Shown here: piece by piece, positions 22,436-33,229 of the stretch
Numbering within the stretch: position 1 is the first letter of the stretch
Layout: the number at the start of each line of letters is the position of its first letter
Origin: Triatoma infestans
Lineage: Eukaryota; Arthropoda; Insecta; Hemiptera; Reduviidae
Direction: 5' to 3'
Assembly (NCBI GenBank): GCA_011037195.1
Contig: JAAEAF010014926.1
Location: 54,989 to 118,988 of the forward strand
DNA: 64,000 bases
Notes under the pieces: model-generated
What the model was told of the DNA's origin: nothing
The model's input: the letters and a program-made list of their open reading frames with translations, nothing else
Database searches by the model: none
Translations under genes and position numbers: made by a program

Positions 22436-23430
22436 AAAAAATCTGGTGTGAAACACTCACACAACTTTCTCTTACTCCAGTTCTCAAAATTATAATTGAC
22501 AAATTTTATAGTTAGTGTACCAAATTTAATGAAATTCGTTGAAAACTGAAAAAACTGTCCAGTAAAAGCGCACTTCCGGTTTACTAATTTTCTTGAAACT
22601 TGGAATTTTGGCCATCTATTTGTTTCTAATTAATTTTGTTTGGATGATAGAATTTGTATAAACAACTATGATAGCACTTTAGAGAAAAACATAACCCCTC
22701 CCATCTCCTAAAAGTGCCCTTAAATGAATTTTATCAAGAGAAATGTTTTAAATAAAAGTTGTAGATCTTTGTATGTTTAGTTTATGTAGAAAGTTTCAAG
22801 AATAATCGTCGGAGCCATTTTTGAGAAAATCGCAAAAAAGTGAAAAAAATCATTTAGTAAAGTGGTAATGTAAACGCAATTCCGGTTATCCGATTTTTTT
22901 GAAACTCGGAATTTAAACATCATATTCAATTTTAATTAATATTATTTAGATGATAGAATTGTTTAATAAACTGAAATAGCACTTTAGATGAAAACCTACC
23001 CCCCCCCCCCAATATCTGGCCTTAATAAATTTTACTAGAGAAAAATTTCAAATAAAATTTGTAGCTCTTTGTATGTGTAGTTGATATAACAAGTTTAAAA
23101 AAAAAATCGTCGGAACCATTTTTGAGAGAAATGCAAAAAAGTAAAAAAAAAAAAACCAACAAGGGTACTTCCGGTTGAAGAATTTAGACAGATGACCCAC
23201 TGTCAGATGCCATGGTGATACCTAAACGGAATATCGTGTTTCAATTTTCTACGGTTTTTCGTTTTTGAGTTATGCTGTGCACATACACACACACACAAAC
23301 CATTTTCTAAAAACCAATTTTTTGGACTCAGGGAACCTCAAAACGGATATATCCGGTGAAAACTCGATATCGAAAATTTGACACCATTATAATACTTCTT
23401 CTTGCTAGAAGGAAAAGAAAGTAATACATA
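22436..23430 (-). repeat. F2 repeat, full length
   Basis: On the minus strand it runs head to tail as at 16545-17560. The tail end is at the left, with TCTGGTGTGAAACACTCACA then ACTTTCTCTTACTCCAG. Two monomers follow (22490-22830 and 22840-23140), then the head with (CA)n near 23281-23297. It finishes in the palindromic terminus CTTCTTGCTAGAAGGAAAAG. A C run interrupts one monomer (23001-23010). Non-coding. Confidence 0.8.
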
Positions 23431-23624
23431 TCACAAAATCGGAAGGCATTATACAATGATGACCAGAGTTTGTACTGGTCAAATTTGAATTTTATCATTA
23501 CTGTAATGTACTTGTAATGGCTTGTAATTCAATTTCTCTAGGAGTTAGAGAAAGTAAAAAGTGATGTCTTTTTATGTAAGATTAGTATACAGTGATTAAG
23601 GAAACACCTCGTGGTCTTAATGGA

Positions 23625-24115
23625 GACGGTTGAAAAAAACTGAACAAATAGAACTGCTCAGTAAAGGTGCACTTCCGTTGAGCCGATTACTTCCAATTCG
23701 GATTTTTGGCTTCACATTTCATTGTATAATATTATTTATATGATGGAATGAGATAATAACACTTTAGAAGAAAACATAAACCCACCCTTCTCCTTAAACT
23801 CCATTAAATGAATTTTTACGGACAAAGGTTACAAATAAAAATGTGTACTTTTTGCACTAAGTTTTCAAAAAAAGTCGTTGGAGCAGTTTTTAATCAAAAC
23901 CTTATAGTGAGGTACCGTGTGGTAGCACATAACTATATTTCAAGTTTGTATTTTGCTACAATTTTTCTTTTTTAAATTATGCGCGCGCAAACACAAACAC
24001 TAATTTCTAAAAAACACTATTTCGGACTCGGAGTATCTCAAAAGGCATATTTCTGGTGAAGACGCAACATAGAAAATTGGAAACAGCGCAATAATTCCTC
24101 TCACGATATAGTAAT
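23625..24115 (-). repeat. F2 repeat, single-monomer copy
   Basis: One monomer (CACTTCCGTTGAGCCGATTA, CGTTGGAGCAGTTTTTAATC) then the head (ATTATGCGCGCGCAAACACA, TCAAAAGGCATATTTCTGGT), ending near CAATAATTCCTCTCACG. Confidence 0.65.
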
Positions 24116-25035
24116 AGTTACAATAACTTCCGTACAGAGAACAAGTGCAGAGATTTTTGAAATATTACTATTATTATAAAACATGAAGCTTGATTATACT
24201 GTCTCAACAAAAGCTGGCTGCAACACCAGGTGCGCTGAAAGCATTATGTTACGTAGTAGATTTATACTAAGTATTTGGCAAGGTGAAGGTTTTAAGGGGG
24301 TGATTCATTAGTAAGAAGGCAGGAGGGTGGCAGGCAATAGGAACTGCCTGTCCCAGTTTACATGTAATAGCGTCTTGGGACACCTTCCTATTCACACTCT
24401 ATTCACCCACTCACTCGAATCTCATTCGCGGCGCTTTCAGTTTCCAGTCCCAGATTCTACCACATCTTCTCACATTGAAATATGTACACATACACATACA
24501 CACACGCACACGCGCACACACAAAACAGCTTCTGCTCGTTCAAAACCTCCACAACCTTGCCTTTCTGCCTAGCAAAAGGTACGGACCAAGTGTGGCCTGG
24601 CCCACCTTATTACGGTCAAATCGATATCTCCTAGTCATTGGTAGAAAATCTATTTCCTTGTTTAGTTCGTATAAACCGTGTTTGGCTTTCCTTTTCAGTC
24701 TGGCAGACACACAGCTACATTCTATTATGTTCTACTGCTTTTAAGTCTAACCTACCGTCTATAAACCGCTGCCCCAGATTTTCAAAATCAACTTCCCTCA
24801 ATCTTCTTATTTACTTTTACTTTATCCCGTTGATAATCCAAATCCATATTTTTACCTTTCTCTTACTGCTTATCAGTATCAGTATTACTGTCAATATTTG
24901 AAAATACTGATAGTATTACTGTCTGTCTAAGGGCATTTATATCCATTCAACCTTCATTGCGACGTTAAAGCTGCTGTATGATTTTGTAATAAACCAATCT
25001 GGATTGGCTCGTTTACGGTTTTATAATCTAGGTAT
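24116..25035. other. Spacer with CA microsatellite; possible gypsy flank
   Basis: No gene. A (CA)n-type run lies at 24485-24520. The last 80 bases (AATAAACCAATCTGG near 24988) could belong to the 3' side of the gypsy pol fragment, but the boundary is not visible. Confidence 0.4.
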
Positions 25036-25039
25036 CATC

Positions 25040-25728
25040 TTAGTGTAATGGAGTGTTAAGGAGTTGTTGGCATTCTGTGTCATTTTGTTGAGCGTGTAAT
25101 ATTTCTGTTATGTCAATGGTTGGATAATACTCATCATTCTTCGTGTCTATGCAGGCAATGTATCTACTAAGTGGGTTGGCGTGTGCAATGTTTTTGCCGG
25201 AGCGATGTTCAATATAAAAATCGAATTCCGCCAGCTTCATGCTCCAACGGAACAATTTATTGTGGCTGTCTTTAATGTTTTTAAGCCATTGTAGGGCTGA
25301 ATGGTCGGTGATAATTTTAAAACGATATCCGTATAAAATATAGTGATATGTTTTACAGCCAAATATTATTGCTAGGAGTTCACGCTCTGTGGTACAATAT
25401 TTAGCCTCCGTTTCGCTCAAAACTCTTGAGGAAAACGCTATTGGTCTTTCGTTGCCATTTATATTTTGGCTTAATATGGCTGAAATACCTATGTTGCTGG
25501 CATCCGTGGTTAATATAAATTCGTGATTATAATCAGGGTATGCCAATACCGGAGGTGAAATTAGTGACTTTTTTAAGGTTTCAAATGCCAGTTGCGCGTT
25601 TTGAAATTTTACGCCTTTTTTCGTAAGGTCGGAGAGTGGTTTGGCGATCTCAGAAAACTTCGGGATAAATTTTCTGTAGAATCCTACGAATCCTAAAAAT
25701 GCTCTCACATCTTTTAATTTTCGCCATT
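25040..25728 (-). pseudogene. Ty3/gypsy pol fragment: RT thumb and RNase H
   Basis: A 230-codon open minus-strand stretch. FLGFVGFYRKFIPKFSEIAK and PLSDLTKKGVKF mark the end of gypsy reverse transcriptase. LTTDASNIGISAILSQ, ERELLAIIFGCKTYHYILYG, ITDHSALQWL and HRSGKNIAHANPLSR are the successive RNase H motifs. The catalytic residues Asp (TTDAS), Glu (ERELLA) and Asp (TDHS) are present. The final HADxLSR motif reads HANPLSR, so the fourth acidic residue is lost. The protein would copy element RNA into DNA and remove the RNA. Protease, RT palm and integrase are missing. At 25729-25735 the sequence switches to gag nucleocapsid on the opposite strand, so the element has been rearranged here or misassembled. 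Confidence 0.9.
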
Positions 25729-25734
25729 CTGAAT

Positions 25735-26203
25735 GCACGCATAAAAACAAAACCCCAGTATTTAACGTCGTCAAAAACCGTCCGTGTCGACATTGTTCAG
25801 GGCCGCATTTCGACAGGCATTGCACGGCCCCAAAAACAAAACCACGTACAAACTTCGGCAAATTTGCGCCACAGTCTAACAGATATAATAATTTTCAAAG
25901 GCGTCAACAGTCCACAACCCAACGCCAACCCACAAATACACCTCAAACTCACAGACCGCGCAGAACTTATTCGGAAGTGAAAGGGCGGCAACAACCAAAT
26001 TTAATACCAGTGACAAACCGACCTGCCAGTATTGCGATAAATACGGCCATACTGCCCGAAATTGTTTCTTCGTCAAACCAAAAAACGGTTAAATTCCCGG
26101 CAGTTGCAGGCGGTTACCACAACTACGGCAATCATCCCGGCTTTCACCTCTCAAGAAAACCTAATTGTAATCCTACGAATCAATAAAAAATTACTCCATT
26201 ACA
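25735..26203 (+). mobile_element. Ty3/gypsy gag nucleocapsid end plus LTR tail (copy 1)
   Basis: Frames read CRHCSGPHFDRHC (a CX2CX3HX4C zinc knuckle, one residue short of canonical), an Arg/Gln/Thr-rich linker, and CQYCDKYGHTARNC (canonical CX2CX4HX4C). About 110 bp then lead to AATCAATAAAAAATTACTCC and the CA-terminated LTR end at 26203. One base is missing near 25977 compared with copy 2 (GTGAAAGGG against GTGACAAGGG), which breaks the frame between the knuckles. The unit is directly followed by the primer-binding site. Confidence 0.75.
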
Positions 26204-26205
26204 TC

Positions 26206-26229
26206 TGGTGGCAGCGGTGGGATCCGAAC
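26206..26229 (+). promoter_or_regulatory. Primer-binding site, tRNA-Leu
   Basis: TGGTGGCAGCGGTGGGAT begins 2 bp after the LTR end. Its complement ends CCACCGCTGCCACCA, the 3' end of animal tRNA-Leu of the AAG/TAG type including the added CCA. The match continues through GATCCGAAC, the T-arm region. Minus-strand DNA synthesis of the element would start here. Confidence 0.85.
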
Positions 26230-26342
26230 AGCGATTCCAGTAAGTCAAATTTTTTATTCATATTTTATTTATTTATTTAATTTTTTCTTCTATTGTGTTA
26301 TATAAGTTCAATCATATTGAACTAAAATTTTTTTGAAAATTT

Positions 26343-26879
26343 ATGAAAACTAGATCAAAGAAAATTCGTGCTAACACTATTAAAATTTCTGATCCTCAAT
26401 CAGTATCTAACATGACCACTTATAATTTAAATGGTGTACAGATGTCCTTAGAAGAGGCTGTGCAACACCTCTTGGGTGAAAAAGAAAGGTCTGCACCTGC
26501 TCCCCCGGCCCAAGATAAAACATCCATAATAGCAAGCCTAAACCTCCTGAACCAAATTCCGTGTTTTGACGGAGAGCAAAATACAAATATTGAATTATTC
26601 CTAGAACAAGTCCAACGATGCGCTAGATTGTCAAGGTGGGACGACGAGACCACTTTAGAAGTCGTAGAATTCAAAATTTCGGGGACCGCCAAAACCTTTT
26701 ATAATACTCAGAAATCACTACTTTTACGAGAAGGTAAAGTAGTTGATTTCAAAACAATTTCTAAACTGCTGCTCAATAGATATCACCAGGAGCAAACGCC
26801 TCTTATTCTATTACGACAAATTACAAACATGCAGGCATCCCCAGACGATTCGGTCGAGAAAATCGCCGATAAACTCCGC
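26343..26879 (+). pseudogene. Ty3/gypsy gag (matrix/capsid part), cut by assembly gap
   Basis: The frame opens at ATG 26343, 114 bp after the primer-binding site. The first 70 residues are charged and flexible (KERSAPAPPAQDK). ASLNLLNQIPCFDGEQNTNI then EQVQRCARLSRWDDETTLEV and KISGTAKTFYNTQKSLLL match the capsid region of Ty3/gypsy Gag, with F-D-G-E and A-K-x-F landmarks. SKLLLNRYHQEQ and ITNMQASPDDSVEKIADKLR complete the helical capsid C-terminal domain. Gag would form the cytoplasmic particle that packages element RNA. The frame is intact up to the N gap and in the real genome may continue into the nucleocapsid segment at 26900. Confidence 0.85.
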
Positions 26880-26899
26880 NNNNNNNNNNNNNNNNNNNN
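26880..26899. other. Assembly gap (20 N)
   Basis: A run of 20 N. It falls inside gag, between capsid and nucleocapsid, and exactly where the second copy of the 25735-26203 segment begins. Confidence 0.99.
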
Positions 26900-27334
26900 G
26901 CACGCATAAAAACAAAACCCCAGTATTTAACGTCGTCAAAAACCGTCCGTGTCGACATTGTTCAGGGCCGCATTTCGACAGGCATTGCACGGCCCCAAAA
27001 ACAAAACCACGTACAAACTTCGGCAAATTTGCGCCACAGTCCAACAGATATAATAATTTTCAAAGGCGTCAACAGTCCACAACCCAACGCCAACCCACAA
27101 ATACACCTCAAACTCACAGACCGCGCAGAACTTATTCGGAAGTGACAAGGGCGGCAACAACCAAATTTAATACCAGTGACAAACCGACCTGCCAGTATTG
27201 CGATAAATACCAAAAAAGGTTAAATTCCCGGCAGTTGCAGGCGGTTACCACAACTACGGCAATCATCCCGGCTTTCACCTCTCAAGAAAACCTAATTGTA
27301 ATCCTACGAATCAATAAAAAATTACTCCATTACA
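26900..27334 (+). mobile_element. Ty3/gypsy gag nucleocapsid end plus LTR tail (copy 2)
   Basis: Same segment as 25735-26203, in the same orientation. It keeps the base missing from copy 1, so the frame is open through CRHCSGPHFDRHC and the Arg-rich linker. It lacks 35 bases after CQYCDKY, which removes the His and last Cys of the second zinc knuckle and shifts the frame. It ends at ATTACTCCATTACA, then unrelated flank. No primer-binding site follows, as expected for a 3' LTR. Confidence 0.75.
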
Positions 27335-27950
27335 TTAGATAGCAGGCTAACTTACTAGCGGCAATAGACAAATAATGTATAATAATAAAAAATCCACCTC
27401 CGTTCTAGAAAATATTTATGGCACAGTTTCTAAGGAGACAATGCCATTCATGTAATAGAAGCCTTCCTGGAAATTCACCTGAAATATGGCATTTCAGAGG
27501 ATCAAGCGCTAGACACTGATCGACTATTTGCACTACAGAGAAATACTTAACATAGCCTATACACACCATTCTTTACTTAGCCTAAGATAAAATACCTGCT
27601 AGCTCATTACATGCACGAATGTCTAAGATATATCAAAAGCTATCAGCCTTATTTTTCAAAGACATCTGAATAGAATCGCTTACCAATAGAAATCAAGATA
27701 AATTAGCATACCAGATCAGGGCTAAATTTTCTTATTTAGACAAAGAATTACTGTAGCCTACGACGAAATCAATCCTGATTCTATGATCAATGCCGGACAA
27801 AAAGGGCGTGTATAATGGTGCCATTAATATGAATAGTTTTTGCCTTATTTGGCTATAAACCCAAAAACAATGTGGAATAATAGCAACTACAAGGCAGAGA
27901 ATTTCTCTACATCCAAAATCTCAGTAAATAATTAAACGGATTTTTCTCAC
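27335..27950. other. Flank of the gypsy element
   Basis: No recognisable gene or repeat; stops in all frames. Confidence 0.45.
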
Positions 27951-27953
27951 TTA

Positions 27954-28400
27954 TGTAATGTTATGGTGTGATGATGTGTAGTTGGTTGTGTAGCACGAGC
28001 GGTCTTGTATAAAGGCTTGTAAGTATGTTTGAGGAAAAGATAGAAGTATAAGAATAATTAAGAACACACTGGTAGATTAAATTAAATATATTACTCCTTA
28101 AGAGAAATTAAGTACTTTGAATATCACAAATAAAACTTATAATACATTCTTATAACTCAATACTGGTATAGCTCTGATGCTTCCACCTTGATTTGTAGCA
28201 CAAGTCTGTCTTTAAAATATCTCTTCTCTTTGTTTCTTCAATTCCTCCCCTTTGAGGAGAAGGGGTAGTACAATGCCATAATTGTACTCGACCGTACCAG
28301 TAACTGTTTTCTTATACCTGGGCTTGTCCTTTTGCAAGGGAATTGTCACTATCTTGATATTTCTTAATTTAATATATTTTTATGTTTTGCATCCATCACA
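27954..28400 (-). mobile_element. Solo LTR, family A (copy 4, short subfamily)
   Basis: Minus strand: it starts TGTGATGGATGCAAAAC (complement of 28384-28400) and ends CACCATAACATTACA. CTTA lies on both sides (27950-27953 and 28401-28404), an exact 4-bp duplication. With copy 5 it forms a subfamily with a different 5' end and a GAGGAGAAGGGGTAG-type centre. Confidence 0.85.
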
Positions 28401-28659
28401 CTTATTAACCATTTTTAATAGAAAAATTTCTTTTAAGAATTGTTTTAAAATGTAACATGGTCAGTTTCAATATTGTTTCAATTTTTCTGCACAATATTTT
28501 TTTGATTTTTTGTTTTTTTGAGGGAGGAAATGCCTCAAAGCACTTTAAGTGTCGGGCTTGCACCCACTAAGAAACCCCTCCTCCCACACAGGCATTTGCC
28601 CACCTTGGAAACTGCTGTATGCATTACTTCAGGGTGGTGCTTCAGAAGCGCCTAGTCAG

Positions 28660-29030
28660 GCTCCTCTAATTCTAAATAGGTCACGTCCTCGGGAAGCCTA
28701 GAAGTCGATCCATCTCGATTCTCTTTATTCGCAGGACCGTCCAGACAAAGATCGGTTCTTGCGGGTAAGCATGATATCTACCATCGGTAACCCGTCCGCT
28801 TTCGTCTTCCACACTCCTTCTCTCCCGTGTCCACATGTTGCACTGAAAAAAAGTGTGACTGGGCATCATTTCTGGTGGAGTTCTCCATACATGCATGCAC
28901 TTACGGATCTCCCACTTTCCCCATTCTGTACAGGTATGAGGTAAAACATTCCATAAAGAATTGTGTGAGGAAGTAGTCGACTTCGCCGTGCCTCCTGGCT
29001 ATCCACTCCATCAAGCTTTGCAGCTTAAAA
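28660..29030 (-). pseudogene. R1-like LINE C-terminal fragment
   Basis: Minus-strand frames give VDYFLTQFF, then a tail with YLYRMGKVGD-like sequence, then MHVWRTPPEMMPSHTFFQCN or its shifted counterpart PVTLFFSATCGHGREGVWKT, and RKNRSLSGRSCE. VDYFLTQFFxGHG, a Cys-rich region, AEHTFFxCPRW and a late W/R-rich helix is the usual C-terminal order in R1-clade and related arthropod LINEs. At least two frameshifts and several stops show that it is dead. The RT and endonuclease parts are missing. Confidence 0.7.
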
Positions 29031-30369
29031 AAAATAATTGATCATATATTTGGAATCGTTCATTTGTACCAGTATCATTTGATTTTTTTTTATCTGGCGT
29101 GCTTTCAAAGACAAGTGGGTGGTACTTATTAAAATTGTCACCCATCCATATTAAAACTGTATATTTGTATTGGGTAATTTATTTTGGTTATGATATGTAT
29201 CTGTATTTTACTTATTTATTTTAAGTGGCATAAATAAATAAATCACTAGCAATTATGTGAAAGCTTTGCTTTAAGGCCTAATAATAAGAAATTGTAAGAG
29301 GCAAAAGAATGAAAAAGAAAAAAAAAAGAGGGAAAGTTAAAAGAAAATGGTGATGAAAAAGGTATCTAATTTTCTCTCCTCCCAAATGTGTGACCATTCT
29401 GCTGAGCTGAGCTATAAGAAATGTTTGAAGAAAACTCACAGTTTGTTATTGGTTATTTTGTCTACTAACACTTACACATACATATATTCACACACACACA
29501 CACACACAAATATACACACATTGGGAGAAGCTCCCTTCTACCATCACTTTATAAGATATAAAAACTATCTTACTAGCTGTTCTGGCACTATTTCTTAACT
29601 TCTTATACCATTGTTTTTATATTCATACTTGACACAAGGCAACATATTGCAATGTTTCTGGTTAGTATATATGAAAAATATCACTTACGAAACTATTCTT
29701 GGAAATGATTAATCTAATGAATTACATGCAAAAATTAATACCACTTTGGTGGATCATGATATAAAACGTTCGCTCAAAATCTGTTAATTCACAAGCTTTC
29801 GTTCTCTACAGTGGTCATCATCAGCAGTTAGAGTACAAAATATACACACCTAAACAAACGCCCAAAAATAAAATATCAATACATAGCTGTTGAGATTAAT
29901 ATTATATGTATTATATAAATCACTGTTCAACTGCTCTACTATTTAACAACTGCTCTATTAATTAATTACCAAATTTTCTGTAAAATATTCCTTTTTTTTT
30001 TAATTATCAATTTTAAATTTGTTACAAACTTTACACTATTTCTGTTATAAGTGTTTTTGTGTGTATATTTGTGTCTAAATAAACTTTAGCGATGCGGTTT
30101 AAATTTTGCTCCATGTTGCCACTTTGATTTGTATTATTAATAAATGGTATGATTATGTATGAGAATTAGTTACTTATAGTGGGAGGGTTCTCTTCTTCTT
30201 TTTCTTTTTTTTAAAAGTTTCTTTTCACTAAGAAAACTTATTTGATTTTTAACTCTCATACAACTTTCTCTTGTTAACGGCAGTTGGAACATATCAAAGA
30301 CTATGCGAGGAGGTAGAGGATTTTTTTTGGCACTATCCTGTGATACAATGGATTCTAAATACAACTATG
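29031..30369. other. AT-rich DNA with CA repeat
   Basis: No supported gene; (CA)n near 29491-29508. The 29.7-29.9 kb stretch (TGGTGGATCATGATATAAAACG, CTACAGTGGTCATCATCAGC) could hold a small foldback or Penelope-type repeat, but pairing is not convincing. Confidence 0.4.
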
Positions 30370-31260
30370 ATATGCCCTATTATTTGACAGAAAGGTTAGG
30401 AAGCATGGGCCGCCAACAGGAAGGCTCCAGGCGGTAGGGTGCCGAATTGTACGAGGCTAATCCGAGGTGTGATATCTAGGTAAGTTAAGTAAACTAGCTG
30501 TCTTTCATGCAGGGCTAGGCAATAAATATCTTTGCTACTGAGATAATAAGGCTAGGGATTTATAGCCATAACTTTATAGACAGACAGTTGCTCTACAAGC
30601 CCTGCAATACCTCGCTAATAAGTTCCTACCAAGTCAATTTCATAGCTGGTGAGGGACTGCTTAGGCATCCTCACGAAAACTGGCAATTAGAACAAGTTCT
30701 TTCTAGTCTGAGTACCCGGGCTTTCACAATACAAAACAATGAGGCCGTGGATAGCCTTGTCCGTAAAAGTTGACCGACTTTAATTTATTGGATCTGAACA
30801 CTTTTGTGATATCGTAAGCCATAAAAGCATGAATGCACAGTTGATCACAAGAATGGCGGGCGGAAAATTTAGGCCAAGGTAGACGAAAAAGTTAACACCC
30901 CGGCTAACTACAGAATTAGTCCAACAAGGCCGTGCCACCACTCCAATGACTGTAGGTTTTCTCATCCGTTACTGTACAGTTAAGAAGCAAATGCAACGCA
31001 CAAGGACCTTACAATGGATGTAGCCGAAAATGTTTATACACCCAGGCTAACTACAGAATTAGTCCATCAAGGCCGTGCAACCACTCTATTCACTGTAGAA
31101 TTTCTCATTCGTTATTGTAGAGTTAAGAACCGTATGCAATGCAGGATGGCCTGTGCAGGAAGCAGTTCTGCACACTTGGTTGAGTTGCTTGGAAAAGAAA
31201 AACTTGTTTTCAAGCTTTACCTAGGAGGCTCACCCCAGTCTCCTAAGACTAATTAAACAG
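30370..31260. repeat. Unrecognised region with a 100-bp tandem duplication
   Basis: 30895-30995 and 31041-31141 are about 85 percent alike (both contain GGCTAACTACAGAATTAGTC). Each can be translated as PRLTTELVxQGRATT with FLIRYC after it. The second lies in an 80-codon frame starting at 31014. Most differences change the amino acid, so protein selection is not suggested. Composition is higher in GC than the flanks. I do not recognise the peptide. Confidence 0.4.
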
Positions 31261-31339
31261 ATGAACACTTACAGAGGGCACTCTGATTGTGAATGTTACA
31301 TATAGACCCATAGAGTGGGCGGGGCGCTGATTTGCCAGC

Positions 31340-31535
31340 CAACCTTCTCAAAATCTAATCTAATTTTGAACTTTTGGTTTTTTAGTTATACCGATCCCTC
31401 CACATTCACAGACCAATTTCTTAAAATCATTTTTTTGAACTCAGAGGACTATAAAATGTGTATATCCGGTGAAAATTCGATATTCTAAATTGGACACGAT
31501 TGCAATACTTTCAAAGTATGTAGTAAAAGAAAATC
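31340..31535 (-). repeat. F2 repeat, head fragment
   Basis: Minus-strand head: TTCTTAAAATCATTTTTTTG, TGTATATCCGGTGAAAATTC, GATATTCTAAATTGGACACG, then a decayed terminus (CTTTCAAAGTATG...AGTAAAAGAAAA). Confidence 0.6.
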
Positions 31536-32164
31536 TTTTGCTGGACAATGATAAAATTGATGGACATGGGTAGTGAATTAAAGCAGCAAAGTGTTATAAT
31601 TGTTAGAGAGTTATGTTGAGAGAGAACATTCGGTAAATGGAGTCCGATTTGAAGCCGTTAGAAGTGAACATGTTTTAATGAAAGGGGTCAGCCAGCACTG
31701 AACATGATACACAAATGACAAATGGAAAATTACTGGGTTGAATGAGAGACTAAAACCATTAAATGTCTGTGTTTGTAACAAACATACATTCATACAAACA
31801 CATTAGTACCAGCAGACTCTGCTATTTCCCTATCATTCTCAGAGACATTGTGGTGACGTTGATAGTAGTAATGACGTCATAATATGATATTTTTTCACAT
31901 TTTATGGTATATACAGTTTAATGGACTAGGTTACTGCATCAGTGGAGTTTAATAGTTCTATGCTCAAAGTCAACGTTCAAGAATATTATCTGAGGCGAAC
32001 TAGAAACTGTAATAAAATAAAAATAATCGGTTTCATCGTTTTATTAACATATTATCATTCAATTTCATCTAAAATAAAATAGATTATATGTACGTCATGC
32101 AACCAGGATTACCACTTTTTGAATTTTGCATCGTTTTGTTATGCCGCGCAGCACCACTTACTGC
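31536..32164. other. Unassigned DNA
   Basis: No recognisable gene or repeat family. Confidence 0.4.
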
Positions 32165-32800
32165 AAGTAAATTTCCACCGGAAATACACGCTTTGAGACC
32201 TGACAAAGTGGCTTTTAGAAATTTGTGTGTTTGTATGTATGTATCTATGTGATTAGCATAGCGCAAAAACGGAAAACCGCAGGATAGTTCAAACTTGACA
32301 TACCGTTTTAGGCATCACCATCTTACAGGAACTTATCGATCAAAATTACTCAACAGATCTTACCACTTTACTAAAAGGTTTTTTTCAGTTTTTTGTTATT
32401 TTCTCAAAAACGGCTTCAACGTAAAAATTAGTACTTATATCAACTACACATATAAAGAAATACAACTTTTATTTGAAACATTTCTCCGGAAAAATTCATT
32501 TAAGGGTATTTTTGGGTGAGGGTCTAGGGCTATGTTTTTCCTCTAAAGTGCTATTTTAGTTTATTATAAATTCTATCATCTAATTAATTTTTAATTAGAA
32601 TTAAATATGTTGCCGAAATTCAGAGTTTATTTAATCATTGACCAAAAGGGCCATGCATTAAAACATTGACGTATTTCACTAACTATGAATACACTATCAC
32701 CTATGATATGAACTATCACTTTTATTGTTGTTTTTTTCCGTGAAGTTCATTTAAAGAAATTTTTGGGGAAGAGGAGTGCATGGTTTCCTGATAAAAGTAA
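32165..32800 (+). repeat. F2 repeat, head plus one monomer
   Basis: Head from CACCGGAAATACACGCTTTG through a (GTAT)n-like stretch to TACCGTTTTAGGCATCACCA. The monomer has TTATTTGAAACATTTCTCCG and TTCATTTAAGGGTATTTTTG; a second monomer is cut short near 32800. Confidence 0.65.
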
Positions 32801-33229
32801 TTTTGGTTAAAATTGAAGACAAGCATCTGGAACAGATCATTATATAACATTTTATAAGTTACAATAAAACACTTAGCAAGTTTCACTTTAAACTTATTAA
32901 ATAGGATAACAATAAATAACGAAGGATAACAATTAATTTGGAGCCAGATATTTTTGATTAATTCTCGAAATTGATGAGATAATAGTTTGGTCCAACACAA
33001 TTGACAGTTTGGTGCCAATACTGGCTCATAGCTCAGGTTTTTAAAAATAATATTCAATAGAAAGTAATTTATTTTTGGTCGTTTACGTCGAAAATAAACA
33101 GTCGACACAGATTAATATGAAAAATAGAAAGTACAAAATCATATTTTACAATTACCTAATAAAAATGGTTAAACATTAATTTTTAAAAAGCAACTTTGGA
33201 CCCTATTAAGGGCGCTGAAAGAATTCCAA

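Noticed and set aside
22463..23410. Simple DNA transposon with ACTTTCTCTTAC terminal inverted repeats
   Set aside because: In several copies recognisable F2 sequence (GTGAAACACTCACA) continues outside that word on one side, so it is not the true terminus.
26811..27213. Minus-strand frames through the gypsy nucleocapsid
   Set aside because: Antisense shadows of gag; the plus-strand zinc knuckles explain the open sequence.
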